Shown here: positions 41,429 through 48,341 of the stretch, piece after piece | Numbering within the stretch: position 1 is the first letter of the stretch | How the letters are laid out: each line of letters begins with the position of its first letter | Assembly (NCBI GenBank): GCA_023461275.1 | Contig: JAEYMI010000013.1 | Coordinates: forward strand, 171,500 to 235,499 | Direction: 5' to 3' | DNA length: 64,000 bases | From: Actinomycetes bacterium | GTDB lineage: Bacteria > Actinomycetota > Actinomycetes > Mycobacteriales > Mycobacteriaceae | Notes under the pieces: model-generated | The model's input: the letters and a program-made list of their open reading frames with translations, nothing else | What the model was told of the DNA's origin: nothing | The model's database searches: none | Made by a program: the position numbers and the translations under genes

Positions 41429-43660
41429 CTACGGGAGCAGGATCGGCGGCAGTCCGGGGATCGGATTCGGGATCGAGCGGCGGGCCGGCGGCCGTGGACG
41501 CGCAGGCGCCCGGTTTGCGGGGGCCTGTCGTGCCTGCTCCTGCCGCGTGGCCTGCGGCGGCGGTGCGGGCGGCGTGTAGAGCACCACCGGCATCCGCGCG
41601 GCGTTGAGGTCGGCGGGGTCGGCGTAGGGCGAGGTGGTCTGGGTATTGCGGGCCTGGCTGGTCGGCGACGCCGTGTTCGTCGACCCGTCATCACCGCCGG
41701 CGATGCCCATCACCGTCACGGTCGCGATCAACAGCGCGACACAGATGCCGGCGACGCTGACCACGACACGCTTGTTCACGCCCTTCAGCGCCGACGTGTC
41801 GAGTGAGATCTTGCTGAACGGCTTGCTGTTGAACGAGATACCGCGGCCGCCCCGCCTGGCCGGATTGCTCAGGTCCGGATCGAGATCCCAGCTGGTCGGT
41901 TCCCATCGAGCGGCGCGCTGCACGGCCGGCGCGGCCTCTTCGTACGACGACGACTCGTCGGGGACGACGCCGGACGCGGCGACCGTGACGTTGGGCCGGA
42001 CAGCCGGTTCGGCCGACTGCGACCGGACCACCATCTGCGGCTGCACCCGGTCATCGGTCTCGCGACGGGTGACCAGGGGACCGCCGGGCGTCCCGACATT
42101 GTCGACGGGTTGCTGCTGCGGGTCGCGGTAATCGAGCTGCCCGTAGTACCGGGCATCGTCGTACTGGGGTTCCGCGTACTGGGCATCCGAGTACTGGGCA
42201 TCCGAGTACTGGGCATCGGTGTACTGGGTGTCCGAATGCGGGATGTCCGAGCGCTGGGGCTCGGCGTACTGAGCTTCGGACTGATCGAATCCGCCGTCAG
42301 CGGGCCGACTCTGCTGGACGTAACCCTGCTGCTCCCAGCCCTGCTGCACGTACGCCTGCTGGCCGTATGCCTGGGGACTGAACTCTCCCGGATTGTTTGC
42401 GTAGAAGCCACCGGTGTTGTAGATCTCGTTGCTGTACGCGTCGTTGGCGTACGCGCCATCCGAGGCCGGAACCTGCTCGTAGGCCTGCGGGTACTCATAC
42501 ATCGGCGGCTGGGCTGCCGGCGGCGTGGAGTTCGTCGTCGAATCCGACGGCCTGGTCGCCGAAGGCGGCGATATCAGCGGTTGACCTGCAGGCGGTTGGG
42601 CTGCCGGCGGTTGGGACGTCTTCGGAGGCACCGCCGACTGAGGAGCCGGTGCGGTGGTGAACACCGACGGGCGCACCGCGGGTCCGCTCAGCGGCAGGCT
42701 GACCGGGCCCGTGGTGGCGGTGTCGTCGCCAAACATCTGGCCACGGGTGAGTAATTGGGTCGCCGGGAAATCACCCGACTCGGCCGAGGAGAGCGATGAT
42801 CGGGTCATCCCGGACGAATCATCGTGGGGATCCATCGCACCGGAGACTACTCCGGATCCCTGCCCCATATCCGACGGCCCGGAACCGACGTCACGGGGCA
42901 CGTCATCAATCCCAGGCGTCGATGGCGGTGTCGGGGCCGGTGCGATCGGCGCCGAGGGCGTCGGATCGGTGGCCGACGGGGTCGGATCAGGGGCTGTAGC
43001 TGCTGCGTCGTCGACGTCGGAGCGAGTGACGATGTCGACCGGCAGGGCCGGATCGTCGATGGTGATCAGGGGTAGGCGAGACAGCTGGATCAGGCCAGCG
43101 CGCAGCCCTGGCCACTGGATGTGCGAGGAGGTAAGGATGAACGAGCCGACGGCATCGCCGGAGGCCATCTCCTGGCGGACCGCGTCGACCCTGGCCATCA
43201 CGTCGCGGGTGGCATTGTCGACGTCGCGCCGGGAGACACGGAACAGCCGGACATGCTCGCGGCCCATGATGAACGTGCCGTCCGACGAGGCCAGGCGCAT
43301 CCGGCCCTTCTTGGACAGTTCCAGAAGTTCTTGGCGCCACTCATCGTTCTCGGGTTCCTCGACCCGGCCGGTGTCCACCAGATGGTCGGCGATGAGCTTC
43401 TCGAGGGTGGTCGGGGTGATCGATTCCAGGTCGCGTCCGTCCAGCACATTGCCGGTGGGTCCGTCGATCAGATGCAGCCGCAGTCCCGCGTCGGAGAAGT
43501 GCAGGAGGGCGAAAGGCGCGTCGAGGTCAATGGAACGCGCACGCTGAGCGCTGTGGATGGCAGCAAGCAGCCGGGCGTCGACACCCTCGACACCTTCTGA
43601 CACCGTGCTGTGCGCCATGACCTGCACGCGACGGCGGGTTGTCGTCGCGTCGCCGGTCAT
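41429..43660 (-). CDS. Large single-pass membrane protein with Pro/Tyr-rich middle region
   Basis: A 743-residue protein. The N-terminal 220 residues are folded (FALLHFSDAGLRLHLIDGPTGNVLDG...FILTSSHIQWPGLRAGL) and faintly resemble part of an actin/Hsp70-like ATPase, but no nucleotide motif is clear. Residues 220-600 are Pro/Ser/Gln/Tyr-rich, with a five-residue Asp-Ala-Gln-Tyr-Ser repeat. One transmembrane helix lies near 632-654 (VVVSVAGICVALLIATVTVMGI), leaving an outside tail of about 87 residues rich in Pro and Ala. An alternative start is ATG 43618. It may be the counterpart of Pro/Thr-rich Rv0312, which is encoded near dcd in M. tuberculosis; that is a guess from gene order. Function unknown. 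Confidence 0.75.
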   Translation of the reverse strand: MTGDATTTRRRVQVMAHSTVSEGVEGVDARLLAAIHSAQRARSIDLDAPFALLHFSDAGLRLHLIDGPTGNVLDGRDLESITPTTLEKLIADHLVDTGRVEEPENDEWRQELLELSKKGRMRLASSDGTFIMGREHVRLFRVSRRDVDNATRDVMARVDAVRQEMASGDAVGSFILTSSHIQWPGLRAGLIQLSRLPLITIDDPALPVDIVTRSDVDDAAATAPDPTPSATDPTPSAPIAPAPTPPSTPGIDDVPRDVGSGPSDMGQGSGVVSGAMDPHDDSSGMTRSSLSSAESGDFPATQLLTRGQMFGDDTATTGPVSLPLSGPAVRPSVFTTAPAPQSAVPPKTSQPPAAQPPAGQPLISPPSATRPSDSTTNSTPPAAQPPMYEYPQAYEQVPASDGAYANDAYSNEIYNTGGFYANNPGEFSPQAYGQQAYVQQGWEQQGYVQQSRPADGGFDQSEAQYAEPQRSDIPHSDTQYTDAQYSDAQYSDAQYAEPQYDDARYYGQLDYRDPQQQPVDNVGTPGGPLVTRRETDDRVQPQMVVRSQSAEPAVRPNVTVAASGVVPDESSSYEEAAPAVQRAARWEPTSWDLDPDLSNPARRGGRGISFNSKPFSKISLDTSALKGVNKRVVVSVAGICVALLIATVTVMGIAGGDDGSTNTASPTSQARNTQTTSPYADPADLNAARMPVVLYTPPAPPPQATRQEQARQAPANRAPARPRPPARRSIPNPIPGLPPILLP
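42156..42230 (-). repeat. 15-bp tandem repeat encoding a Tyr pentapeptide
   Basis: Five 15-bp units begin at 42156, 42171, 42186, 42201 and 42216 and encode repeated D-A-Q-Y-S-type pentapeptides on the minus strand. The two central units are identical. Regularly spaced tyrosines in a disordered cytosolic region could be phosphorylation or condensation sites. Confidence 0.8.
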
Positions 43661-43759
43661 TTGGCCCGGTTTCCCGCGTTCATCACATGATCCCCCTCGA
43701 GTCGCCCCACCAGGCTCGGCACCTGATGTCCCCTCGGCAACAACTTGAGGTTCAAGCTA

Positions 43760-43777
43760 GCACGGTGATGCCCGTGC
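43760..43777 (-). terminator. Small hairpin after ugd
   Basis: GCACGG and CCGTGC close a six-base loop 24 bases beyond the ugd stop on the minus strand. No T-run follows. It may end the ugd transcript before the membrane-protein gene. Confidence 0.35.
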
Positions 43778-43800
43778 AGCCGAGGGGCAGATTCATCTGT

Positions 43801-45204
43801 TCACATTGAGGATTGATTCGCGGCACTGTTCACAAGCACCGCAGACGACGCAGATCCATGCGCGTCTCCCGTACCCGAGCGTACGGGACCGCCCAGCGCG
43901 TGGTACTCCCAGCCGGCGTTTCGCCAGGTCACAGCGTCGAGGCAGCGACGACCATCGACGATGACCCGTTGCGCGACGAGCGGTGCGAGGTCGTCGGGGT
44001 CCATGTGGACGAACTCGGCCCATTCGGTGGCGACGACCACTACGTCGGCCAGATGGCAGGCCTCGGCGACGCTGTCGGCGTAGCCGAGCGTCGGATACAC
44101 GCGCCGCGAGTTGGCGTTGGCCTGCGGGTCGAAGACCGTGACGGCGGCGCCACGCAGGGCGAGTTGGCCCGCGACGTTGAGTGCCGGTGAGTCGCGGACG
44201 TCGTCGCTCTCGGGTTTGAAGGCGGCGCCCAGGATGGCGATGTTGCGGCCGAGGACCTCGCCGCCGGACACCTGCGACACCAGATCCACCATGGCGCGTC
44301 GTCGACGCATGTTGATGGTGTCGACCTCGTGCAGGAAGCGCAGCGCGCCCGACGCGCCCACCTCGTCGGCGCGGGCGATGAAGGCCCGGATGTCCTTGGG
44401 CAGGCATCCGCCGCCGAACCCGAGGCCGGCGTTGAGGAAGCGGCGGCCAATCCGGCTGTCGTAGCCGATGGCGTCGGCGAGCATAGTGACGTCGGCGTCG
44501 ACGGCTTCGCAGATCTCGCTGACGGCGTTGATGAACGAGATCTTGGTGGCCAGGAAGGCATTTGCCGACACCTTCACCAATTCTGCTGTGGCCCAATCGG
44601 TTACGAGGAACGGAACGCCGGTGGCGATGATGGAGCTGTAGATGTCGCGGGCGGTGTCGACCGCGGTATCCGAGCCGCTTGGCGCGGTGCCGAGCACGAG
44701 GCGGTCGGGCGACAGGGTGTCTTCGACGGCGAACCCCTCGCGCAGGAACTCCGGGCTCCAGGCGATCTCGACGGCTGTGCCGTCGGTGGCAAGTTCGGCG
44801 GCGCGAGTGGTCAACGACGCCGACGTACCAACCGGCACAGTCGATTTGCCGATGATGAGATGCTCACCACGCAGCAGTGGCACCAGGGCGTCGACGGCGG
44901 ATTCGACGTGGCTGACGTCGGCGCCGTAGCCGCGCGCCAGTTGCGGTGTGCCGACGCAGAGGAAGTGGACGTCGGCGTGCGCGGCCGCGGCGGCGTAGTC
45001 GGTGGTGAAGCTCAGGCGTCCGGCGGCGATGTTGCGGGTGGCGACGTCGGACAGGCCCGGCTCGAAGAACGGGATCTCGCCGGCGGCCAGGCGGGCGACC
45101 TTGTCGGCATCCACGTCGACTCCGAGGACGTCGTGTCCGAGTTCGGCCATGCAGGCCGCGTGCGTCGCTCCGAGATATCCACAACCGATGACGGTGATCT
45201 TCAT
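43801..45204 (-). CDS. ugd: UDP-glucose 6-dehydrogenase
   Basis: A 467-residue enzyme that oxidises UDP-glucose to UDP-glucuronate using two NAD. The N-terminal Rossmann motif is GCGYLGATHAA (8-18), EIAWSPEFLREGFAVEDTLSPDRLVLG covers the substrate region, and the catalytic cysteine lies in GFGGGCLPKDIRAF. The ATG at 45204 begins directly at the Rossmann strand. M. tuberculosis udgA (Rv0322) also neighbours dcd (Rv0321). Here 303 bp separate ugd from dcd, nearly all filled by a 21-bp repeat array, so the two are unlikely to share one simple transcript. Confidence 0.92.
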   Translation of the reverse strand: MKITVIGCGYLGATHAACMAELGHDVLGVDVDADKVARLAAGEIPFFEPGLSDVATRNIAAGRLSFTTDYAAAAAHADVHFLCVGTPQLARGYGADVSHVESAVDALVPLLRGEHLIIGKSTVPVGTSASLTTRAAELATDGTAVEIAWSPEFLREGFAVEDTLSPDRLVLGTAPSGSDTAVDTARDIYSSIIATGVPFLVTDWATAELVKVSANAFLATKISFINAVSEICEAVDADVTMLADAIGYDSRIGRRFLNAGLGFGGGCLPKDIRAFIARADEVGASGALRFLHEVDTINMRRRRAMVDLVSQVSGGEVLGRNIAILGAAFKPESDDVRDSPALNVAGQLALRGAAVTVFDPQANANSRRVYPTLGYADSVAEACHLADVVVVATEWAEFVHMDPDDLAPLVAQRVIVDGRRCLDAVTWRNAGWEYHALGGPVRSGTGDAHGSASSAVLVNSAANQSSM

Positions 45205-45281
45205 GCCTGTAGGCCTACGGCGGGCCGACGGCGCGGTGGGAAAGCCGGAGTGGACGTCGTCGTGCGTTCCGGTGAACGTTC

Positions 45282-45507
45282 GTCGACAGCGCCCACCTTC
45301 CCGTCGACAGCGCCCACCAACCCATCGACAGCGCCCAGTCTCGCGTCGACAGCGCCCACCAACCCATCGACGGCGCCCAGTCTCGCGTCGACAGCGCCCA
45401 GTCTCGCGTCGACGGCGCCCAGTCTCGCGTCGACGGCGCCCAGGTTTCCGTTGAGAGCGCCCAGACTCTCGTCGACGGCGCCCTCGTTTCCCTCGACGGC
45501 GCCCAGT
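45282..45507. repeat. Intergenic 21-bp phased array, 11 copies
   Basis: Cores begin at 45282, 45303, 45324, 45345, 45366, 45387, 45408, 45429, 45450, 45471 and 45492, exactly 21 bp apart. The consensus begins (G/A)TCGAC(A/G)GCGCCC with a variable remainder of eight bases (often AGTCTCGC or ACCAACCC). The array fills the gap between ugd and dcd and ends at the dcd stop. It has the same copy number, period and core as the array at 32720, in the opposite orientation. The rest of this gap (45205-45281) holds no recognisable gene. Confidence 0.87.
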
Positions 45508-46077
45508 TCAGGACTGGGTGAAGTTCAGATATGCCTTCGACGGCGTCGGGCCGCGTTGTCCTTGGTACTTGGACCCGACGGCCGCGCTGCCGTACGGATT
45601 CTCCGCCGGACTGCTCAGCCGGATCAGGCACAGCTGCCCGATCTTCATGCCGGGCCACAGCGTGATCGGCAGATTGGCCACGTTCGACAGCTCCAAGGTG
45701 ATGTGACCGGAGAAGCCGGGATCGATGAAGCCGGCCGTCGAATGGGTGAGCAGCCCAAGGCGTCCCAGCGACGACTTGCCCTCCAGGCGCCCGGCCAGGT
45801 TGTCGGGCAGGGTGCACACCTCGAGCGTCGACCCGAGCACGAACTCCCCCGGGTGCAGCACAAACGGCTCACCCTCGTCGGGTTCGACGAGGGTGGTCAG
45901 CTCGTCCTGGCGTTGCGCCGGGTCGATGTGGGTGTAGCGGGTGTTGTTGAAGACCCGGAACAGGCTGTCGAGGCGGACATCGATGCTCGACGGCTGCACC
46001 AGCGCCGGATCGAAGGGGTCCAGGCCCAGACGTCCGTCGGCGATCTCGGTGCGGATGTCGCGATCGGAAAGCAGCAC
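45508..46077 (-). CDS. dcd: dCTP deaminase
   Basis: A 189-residue enzyme of the dUTPase/dCTP deaminase fold, making dUTP (or dUMP in bifunctional forms) for thymidylate synthesis. GRLEGKSSLGRLGLLTHSTAGFIDPGFSGHITLELSN carries the nucleotide-binding and catalytic residues, and the C-terminal GSKYQGQRGPTPSKAYLNF is the lid. Near-identity to M. tuberculosis Dcd supports the GTG at 46077 (LLSDRDIRTEI). Reading further upstream is open but runs into a hairpin element and has no homology. The 21-bp array begins right at its stop codon. Confidence 0.94.
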   Translation of the reverse strand: MLLSDRDIRTEIADGRLGLDPFDPALVQPSSIDVRLDSLFRVFNNTRYTHIDPAQRQDELTTLVEPDEGEPFVLHPGEFVLGSTLEVCTLPDNLAGRLEGKSSLGRLGLLTHSTAGFIDPGFSGHITLELSNVANLPITLWPGMKIGQLCLIRLSSPAENPYGSAAVGSKYQGQRGPTPSKAYLNFTQS

Positions 46078-46124
46078 GTCTGCGAGGTTATCCGACGCGA
46101 TGCCCACCGACGGCCCCGCATCGC

Positions 46125-46198
46125 CCCTGAAAACCACACGACAGCGGGCCGCTGCCGCGATATGTCATCCAACGCCCGCTGCTGTGCGGTTTTCAGGG
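46125..46198. repeat. 74-bp long inverted repeat between dcd and tRNA-Gly
   Basis: Arms of 25 bp (46125-46149 and 46174-46198) beginning CCCTGAAAACC and ending GGTTTTCAGGG pair at 22 of 25 positions around a 24-base loop. It is about 48 bp upstream of the dcd start and 77 bp before the tRNA. Its sequence is unrelated to the 70-bp element at 6237 and 17866. It may be a hairpin element or part of dcd control. Confidence 0.75.
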
Positions 46199-46274
46199 AC
46201 CGCCCCGACGGGGCGTCGAGAGCCGCAAGTCCACGACGGTTTGCTAACCTGACCTTCGCGAGTTCACCTCGCAC

Positions 46275-46348
46275 GCCGATGTAGTTCAATGGCAGAACAT
46301 CAGCTTCCCAAGCTGAATACGCGGGTTCGATTCCCGTCATCGGCTCCA
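46275..46348 (+). tRNA. tRNA-Gly (anticodon CCC)
   Basis: Cloverleaf by eye: acceptor GCCGATG pairs with CATCGGC, D-loop AGTTCAATGGCAGA, anticodon stem TCAGC/GCTGA with loop TTCCCAA (anticodon CCC, reads GGG), and T-arm GCGGGTTCGATTCCCGT. The CCA end is encoded (46346-46348). It lies upstream of dcd on the opposite strand. Confidence 0.95.
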
Positions 46349-46495
46349 CCGTCTAGTCCCTCACTTCGCTCACCACCACCGCAACGAGCCGATGCCAGAA
46401 CTCGCTGCCGCCCACGCGGGATCGTTAACGTGAACGCCGTGTTTGTTAGTTCTCAGGACGAGCACTAACGACTGGAACACAGCGAAGGACCGGCG

Positions 46496-47179
46496 ATGGC
46501 AGCAGCGACGAGCGCATTTCTCCCTCCGACGCGGGGCGAGATCGGGATCATCAGTGCCGTGCTGATGACCGTCGTCGGCGGGTACGTCGACGCCTTCCTC
46601 TACCTACGACACCAGGTGTTCGGGTTCGCCCAGACCGGCAACGTGGTGTTCCTGGCGGTGGGGTTGGTCAAGGGCGACGAGTGGCTCAAGTTCGTCTGGC
46701 CACTGCTGGCCTACCTCGCGGGTCTTGTTGCCGCACAAGTACTTCGGACCCTGGTTCCGACGCTGCCGGCCCGCGCGCTCGGCTCGGTCCTGGTCCTGCA
46801 ACTCGTCGTCTTCACCGTGCTGGCATGCGTGCCGTCGAGCGCTCCCGCCGAATGGTTCGTGATCCCGCTGTCGTTCGTCGGAGGTTTACGACTCGAATTG
46901 TTCCGCACCGCAGGCGGAATCTCGTTCGTCAGCATCGCGACGACGGGCAATCTGATGCGTTTCGTGGCGGCGGTCGGCGACCTCGTGCGCGGCAGGTCGT
47001 CGACGGATCTGCGCGCCGCGATCGCCACCGCTGTCGTCGTTCTCGCCTTCCTCATCGGCGCGCTATGCGGGGCCGGGGCCGCCCAGACGTTCGGCCCGGC
47101 ACTCTGGGGAGCGGTGATCCTCGAGGCACTCAGCGTCGCGGTTTTCTTCGCACAGGTGAGGCCTCGTCGGGCGGCGTGA
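46496..47179 (+). CDS. DUF1275 (YoaK-like) membrane protein
   Basis: A 227-residue protein with about six transmembrane helices. The family signature is at the start: SAVLMTVVGGYVDAFLYLRHQVFGFAQTGNVVFLAVGL, followed by GLRLELFRTAGGISFVSIATTGNLMRF. Function of the family is unknown, possibly transport. An inverted repeat GTTAGT..ACTAAC at 46445-46469 lies 27 bp upstream of the start and could be an operator. Its 3' end is 12 bp from a convergent gene. Confidence 0.87.
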   Translation: MAAATSAFLPPTRGEIGIISAVLMTVVGGYVDAFLYLRHQVFGFAQTGNVVFLAVGLVKGDEWLKFVWPLLAYLAGLVAAQVLRTLVPTLPARALGSVLVLQLVVFTVLACVPSSAPAEWFVIPLSFVGGLRLELFRTAGGISFVSIATTGNLMRFVAAVGDLVRGRSSTDLRAAIATAVVVLAFLIGALCGAGAAQTFGPALWGAVILEALSVAVFFAQVRPRRAA

Positions 47180-47191
47180 TGACGACCCTGG

Positions 47192-47596
47192 TCAGGGTTC
47201 TTCCTGCCGTCGGAAACGCTCATCGCTGCGTTCTCGTCGTAGTCGGTCGCGGCGTTTGCGCTGCGCCGCCGGTTCACGCGGGTCGGCGGCGAACACCGCC
47301 TTGGTGGCATTCCCGTTCAGGTGTACTCGGACCTTCTTGTTCCGCCCGTCGACGCCGTTCTGCAGCACTTTCGGTACGTCGGTGTCGAGTTCGGCAATGC
47401 GCACCCGCACCGCGTCGCCTGCGGAGTTCGGCACCTCGACCAGGTACTCGTCGATCACGATCGTCAAGTAGTAGCGGTACTCGCCACCGCGAACACGGCG
47501 CTTTTCCAGCCGACGTTTGTCCACGACGATCCCGTCGACAATCGGCCACCATCGCCTACCCCACGTCCGGCGCAGGGCCAGTCGCATTCCCCTCAT
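47192..47596 (-). CDS. Hypothetical basic protein, small beta-barrel-like
   Basis: A 134-residue basic protein not recognised. The middle (EYRYYLTIVIDEYLVEVPNSAGDAVRVRIAELD..VPKVLQNGVDGRNKKVRVHLNGNATKAVFAAD) alternates beta strands and ends in the type of R/K-V-x-V-x-x-x-G-x-x-K-A-V-F pattern common in actinobacterial small-barrel proteins; the tail is Arg/Glu-rich and helical. ATG 47596 has a GGGA upstream. It overlaps the end of the preceding hypothetical gene by 41 bp, so the pair is co-expressed. Confidence 0.65.
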   Translation of the reverse strand: MRGMRLALRRTWGRRWWPIVDGIVVDKRRLEKRRVRGGEYRYYLTIVIDEYLVEVPNSAGDAVRVRIAELDTDVPKVLQNGVDGRNKKVRVHLNGNATKAVFAADPREPAAQRKRRDRLRRERSDERFRRQEEP

Positions 47597-48272
47597 GAGC
47601 GTTCCCTTTCTGGCCGGCTTGCCGCTCGACGATGATTGCGCGCGCGTACGCTGCGTCGTCGGCATTGATCCAACCGATCGAGCTCAGGTCACGCACCTGC
47701 TTGTCGAAAACATCCTGTGCGACAAGGCCGGCCGCGACCGATCGGGCAAGATCGTTGATGCCTTTCACCGCGGTTTCGTGTGCCCCTGGCGGGACATTCT
47801 TGGCCAGGACGGCACGCTGAGCGGCGATTCTCAGGTGGTGGAGCCGATCGGCCTGGTGCGGGATGGCGGCGAAGGCATCCCAATCGAGGCGGAAGTCCTC
47901 CCGTCCCGGTCCGATTTCGACGATCGGGACCTCCGCACCGGCCGGGATCTTGCGGGATTCGAGAAAGAGGATCCCCTCGATCTTGCCGGGTACCCGTTCC
48001 TTACGGGTCACATACTCAACCGCGCGACCCGGGCGGTGAACCTCCAGCTCGAAGCGATACGGCGAACCCATCGCCCGCTCGACAACATCGTCGAACATCG
48101 AGTTGGCTCCCGAAGCGGTGTCAGGAGAGCCGCGTAGTTGCTCGGAGGAACGCAGGAGTGCCCACGCTTGGCCAGGCGGCCAGACATGGGCGGGCGGCTC
48201 GGGCGGGCCGTCGAGTTTGGCGACGATGGCGTTGACCAAACGCCCGGGCCGCATGCGGCGGAGAAACCCCAT
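47556..48272 (-). CDS. Hypothetical protein with short barrel and SHOCT-like end
   Basis: A 238-residue soluble protein not recognised. Residues 70-130 (YRFELEVHRPGRAVEYVTRKERVPGKIEGILFLESRKIPAGAEVPIVEIGPGREDFRLDWDAF) look like a small beta-barrel similar in kind to that in the next gene. A helical stretch around 190-215 (LVAQDVFDKQVRDLSSIGWINADDAAYARAIIVERQ) is SHOCT-like. ATG 48272 is preferred over the TTG at 48278. It starts 69 bp after the stop of the two-domain hydrolase on the same strand and could belong to that operon. Confidence 0.65.
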   Translation of the reverse strand: MGFLRRMRPGRLVNAIVAKLDGPPEPPAHVWPPGQAWALLRSSEQLRGSPDTASGANSMFDDVVERAMGSPYRFELEVHRPGRAVEYVTRKERVPGKIEGILFLESRKIPAGAEVPIVEIGPGREDFRLDWDAFAAIPHQADRLHHLRIAAQRAVLAKNVPPGAHETAVKGINDLARSVAAGLVAQDVFDKQVRDLSSIGWINADDAAYARAIIVERQAGQKGNAHEGNATGPAPDVG

Positions 48273-48341
48273 GCCCAACTGTATTCGCGGAGAGGGTGTG
48301 GCGTCGCCACTACAAGTAGCCAGCGCCTTTTCTCGCGCAGA

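Noticed and set aside
32720..45507. 21-bp arrays considered as CRISPR
   Set aside because: Units are contiguous with partly variable positions, not about 30-bp repeats separated by unique spacers, and no cas gene is present.
46078..46137. Upstream extension of dcd to an ATG at 46137
   Set aside because: It runs into the long inverted repeat, adds 20 residues without homology, and known Dcd proteins begin at the LLSDRD segment after the GTG at 46077.
44329..46284. 651-codon open frame on the plus strand across ugd, the 21-bp array and dcd
   Set aside because: It runs antisense to two firmly identified genes and stays open only because codon bias and a 21-bp period keep several frames free of stops.
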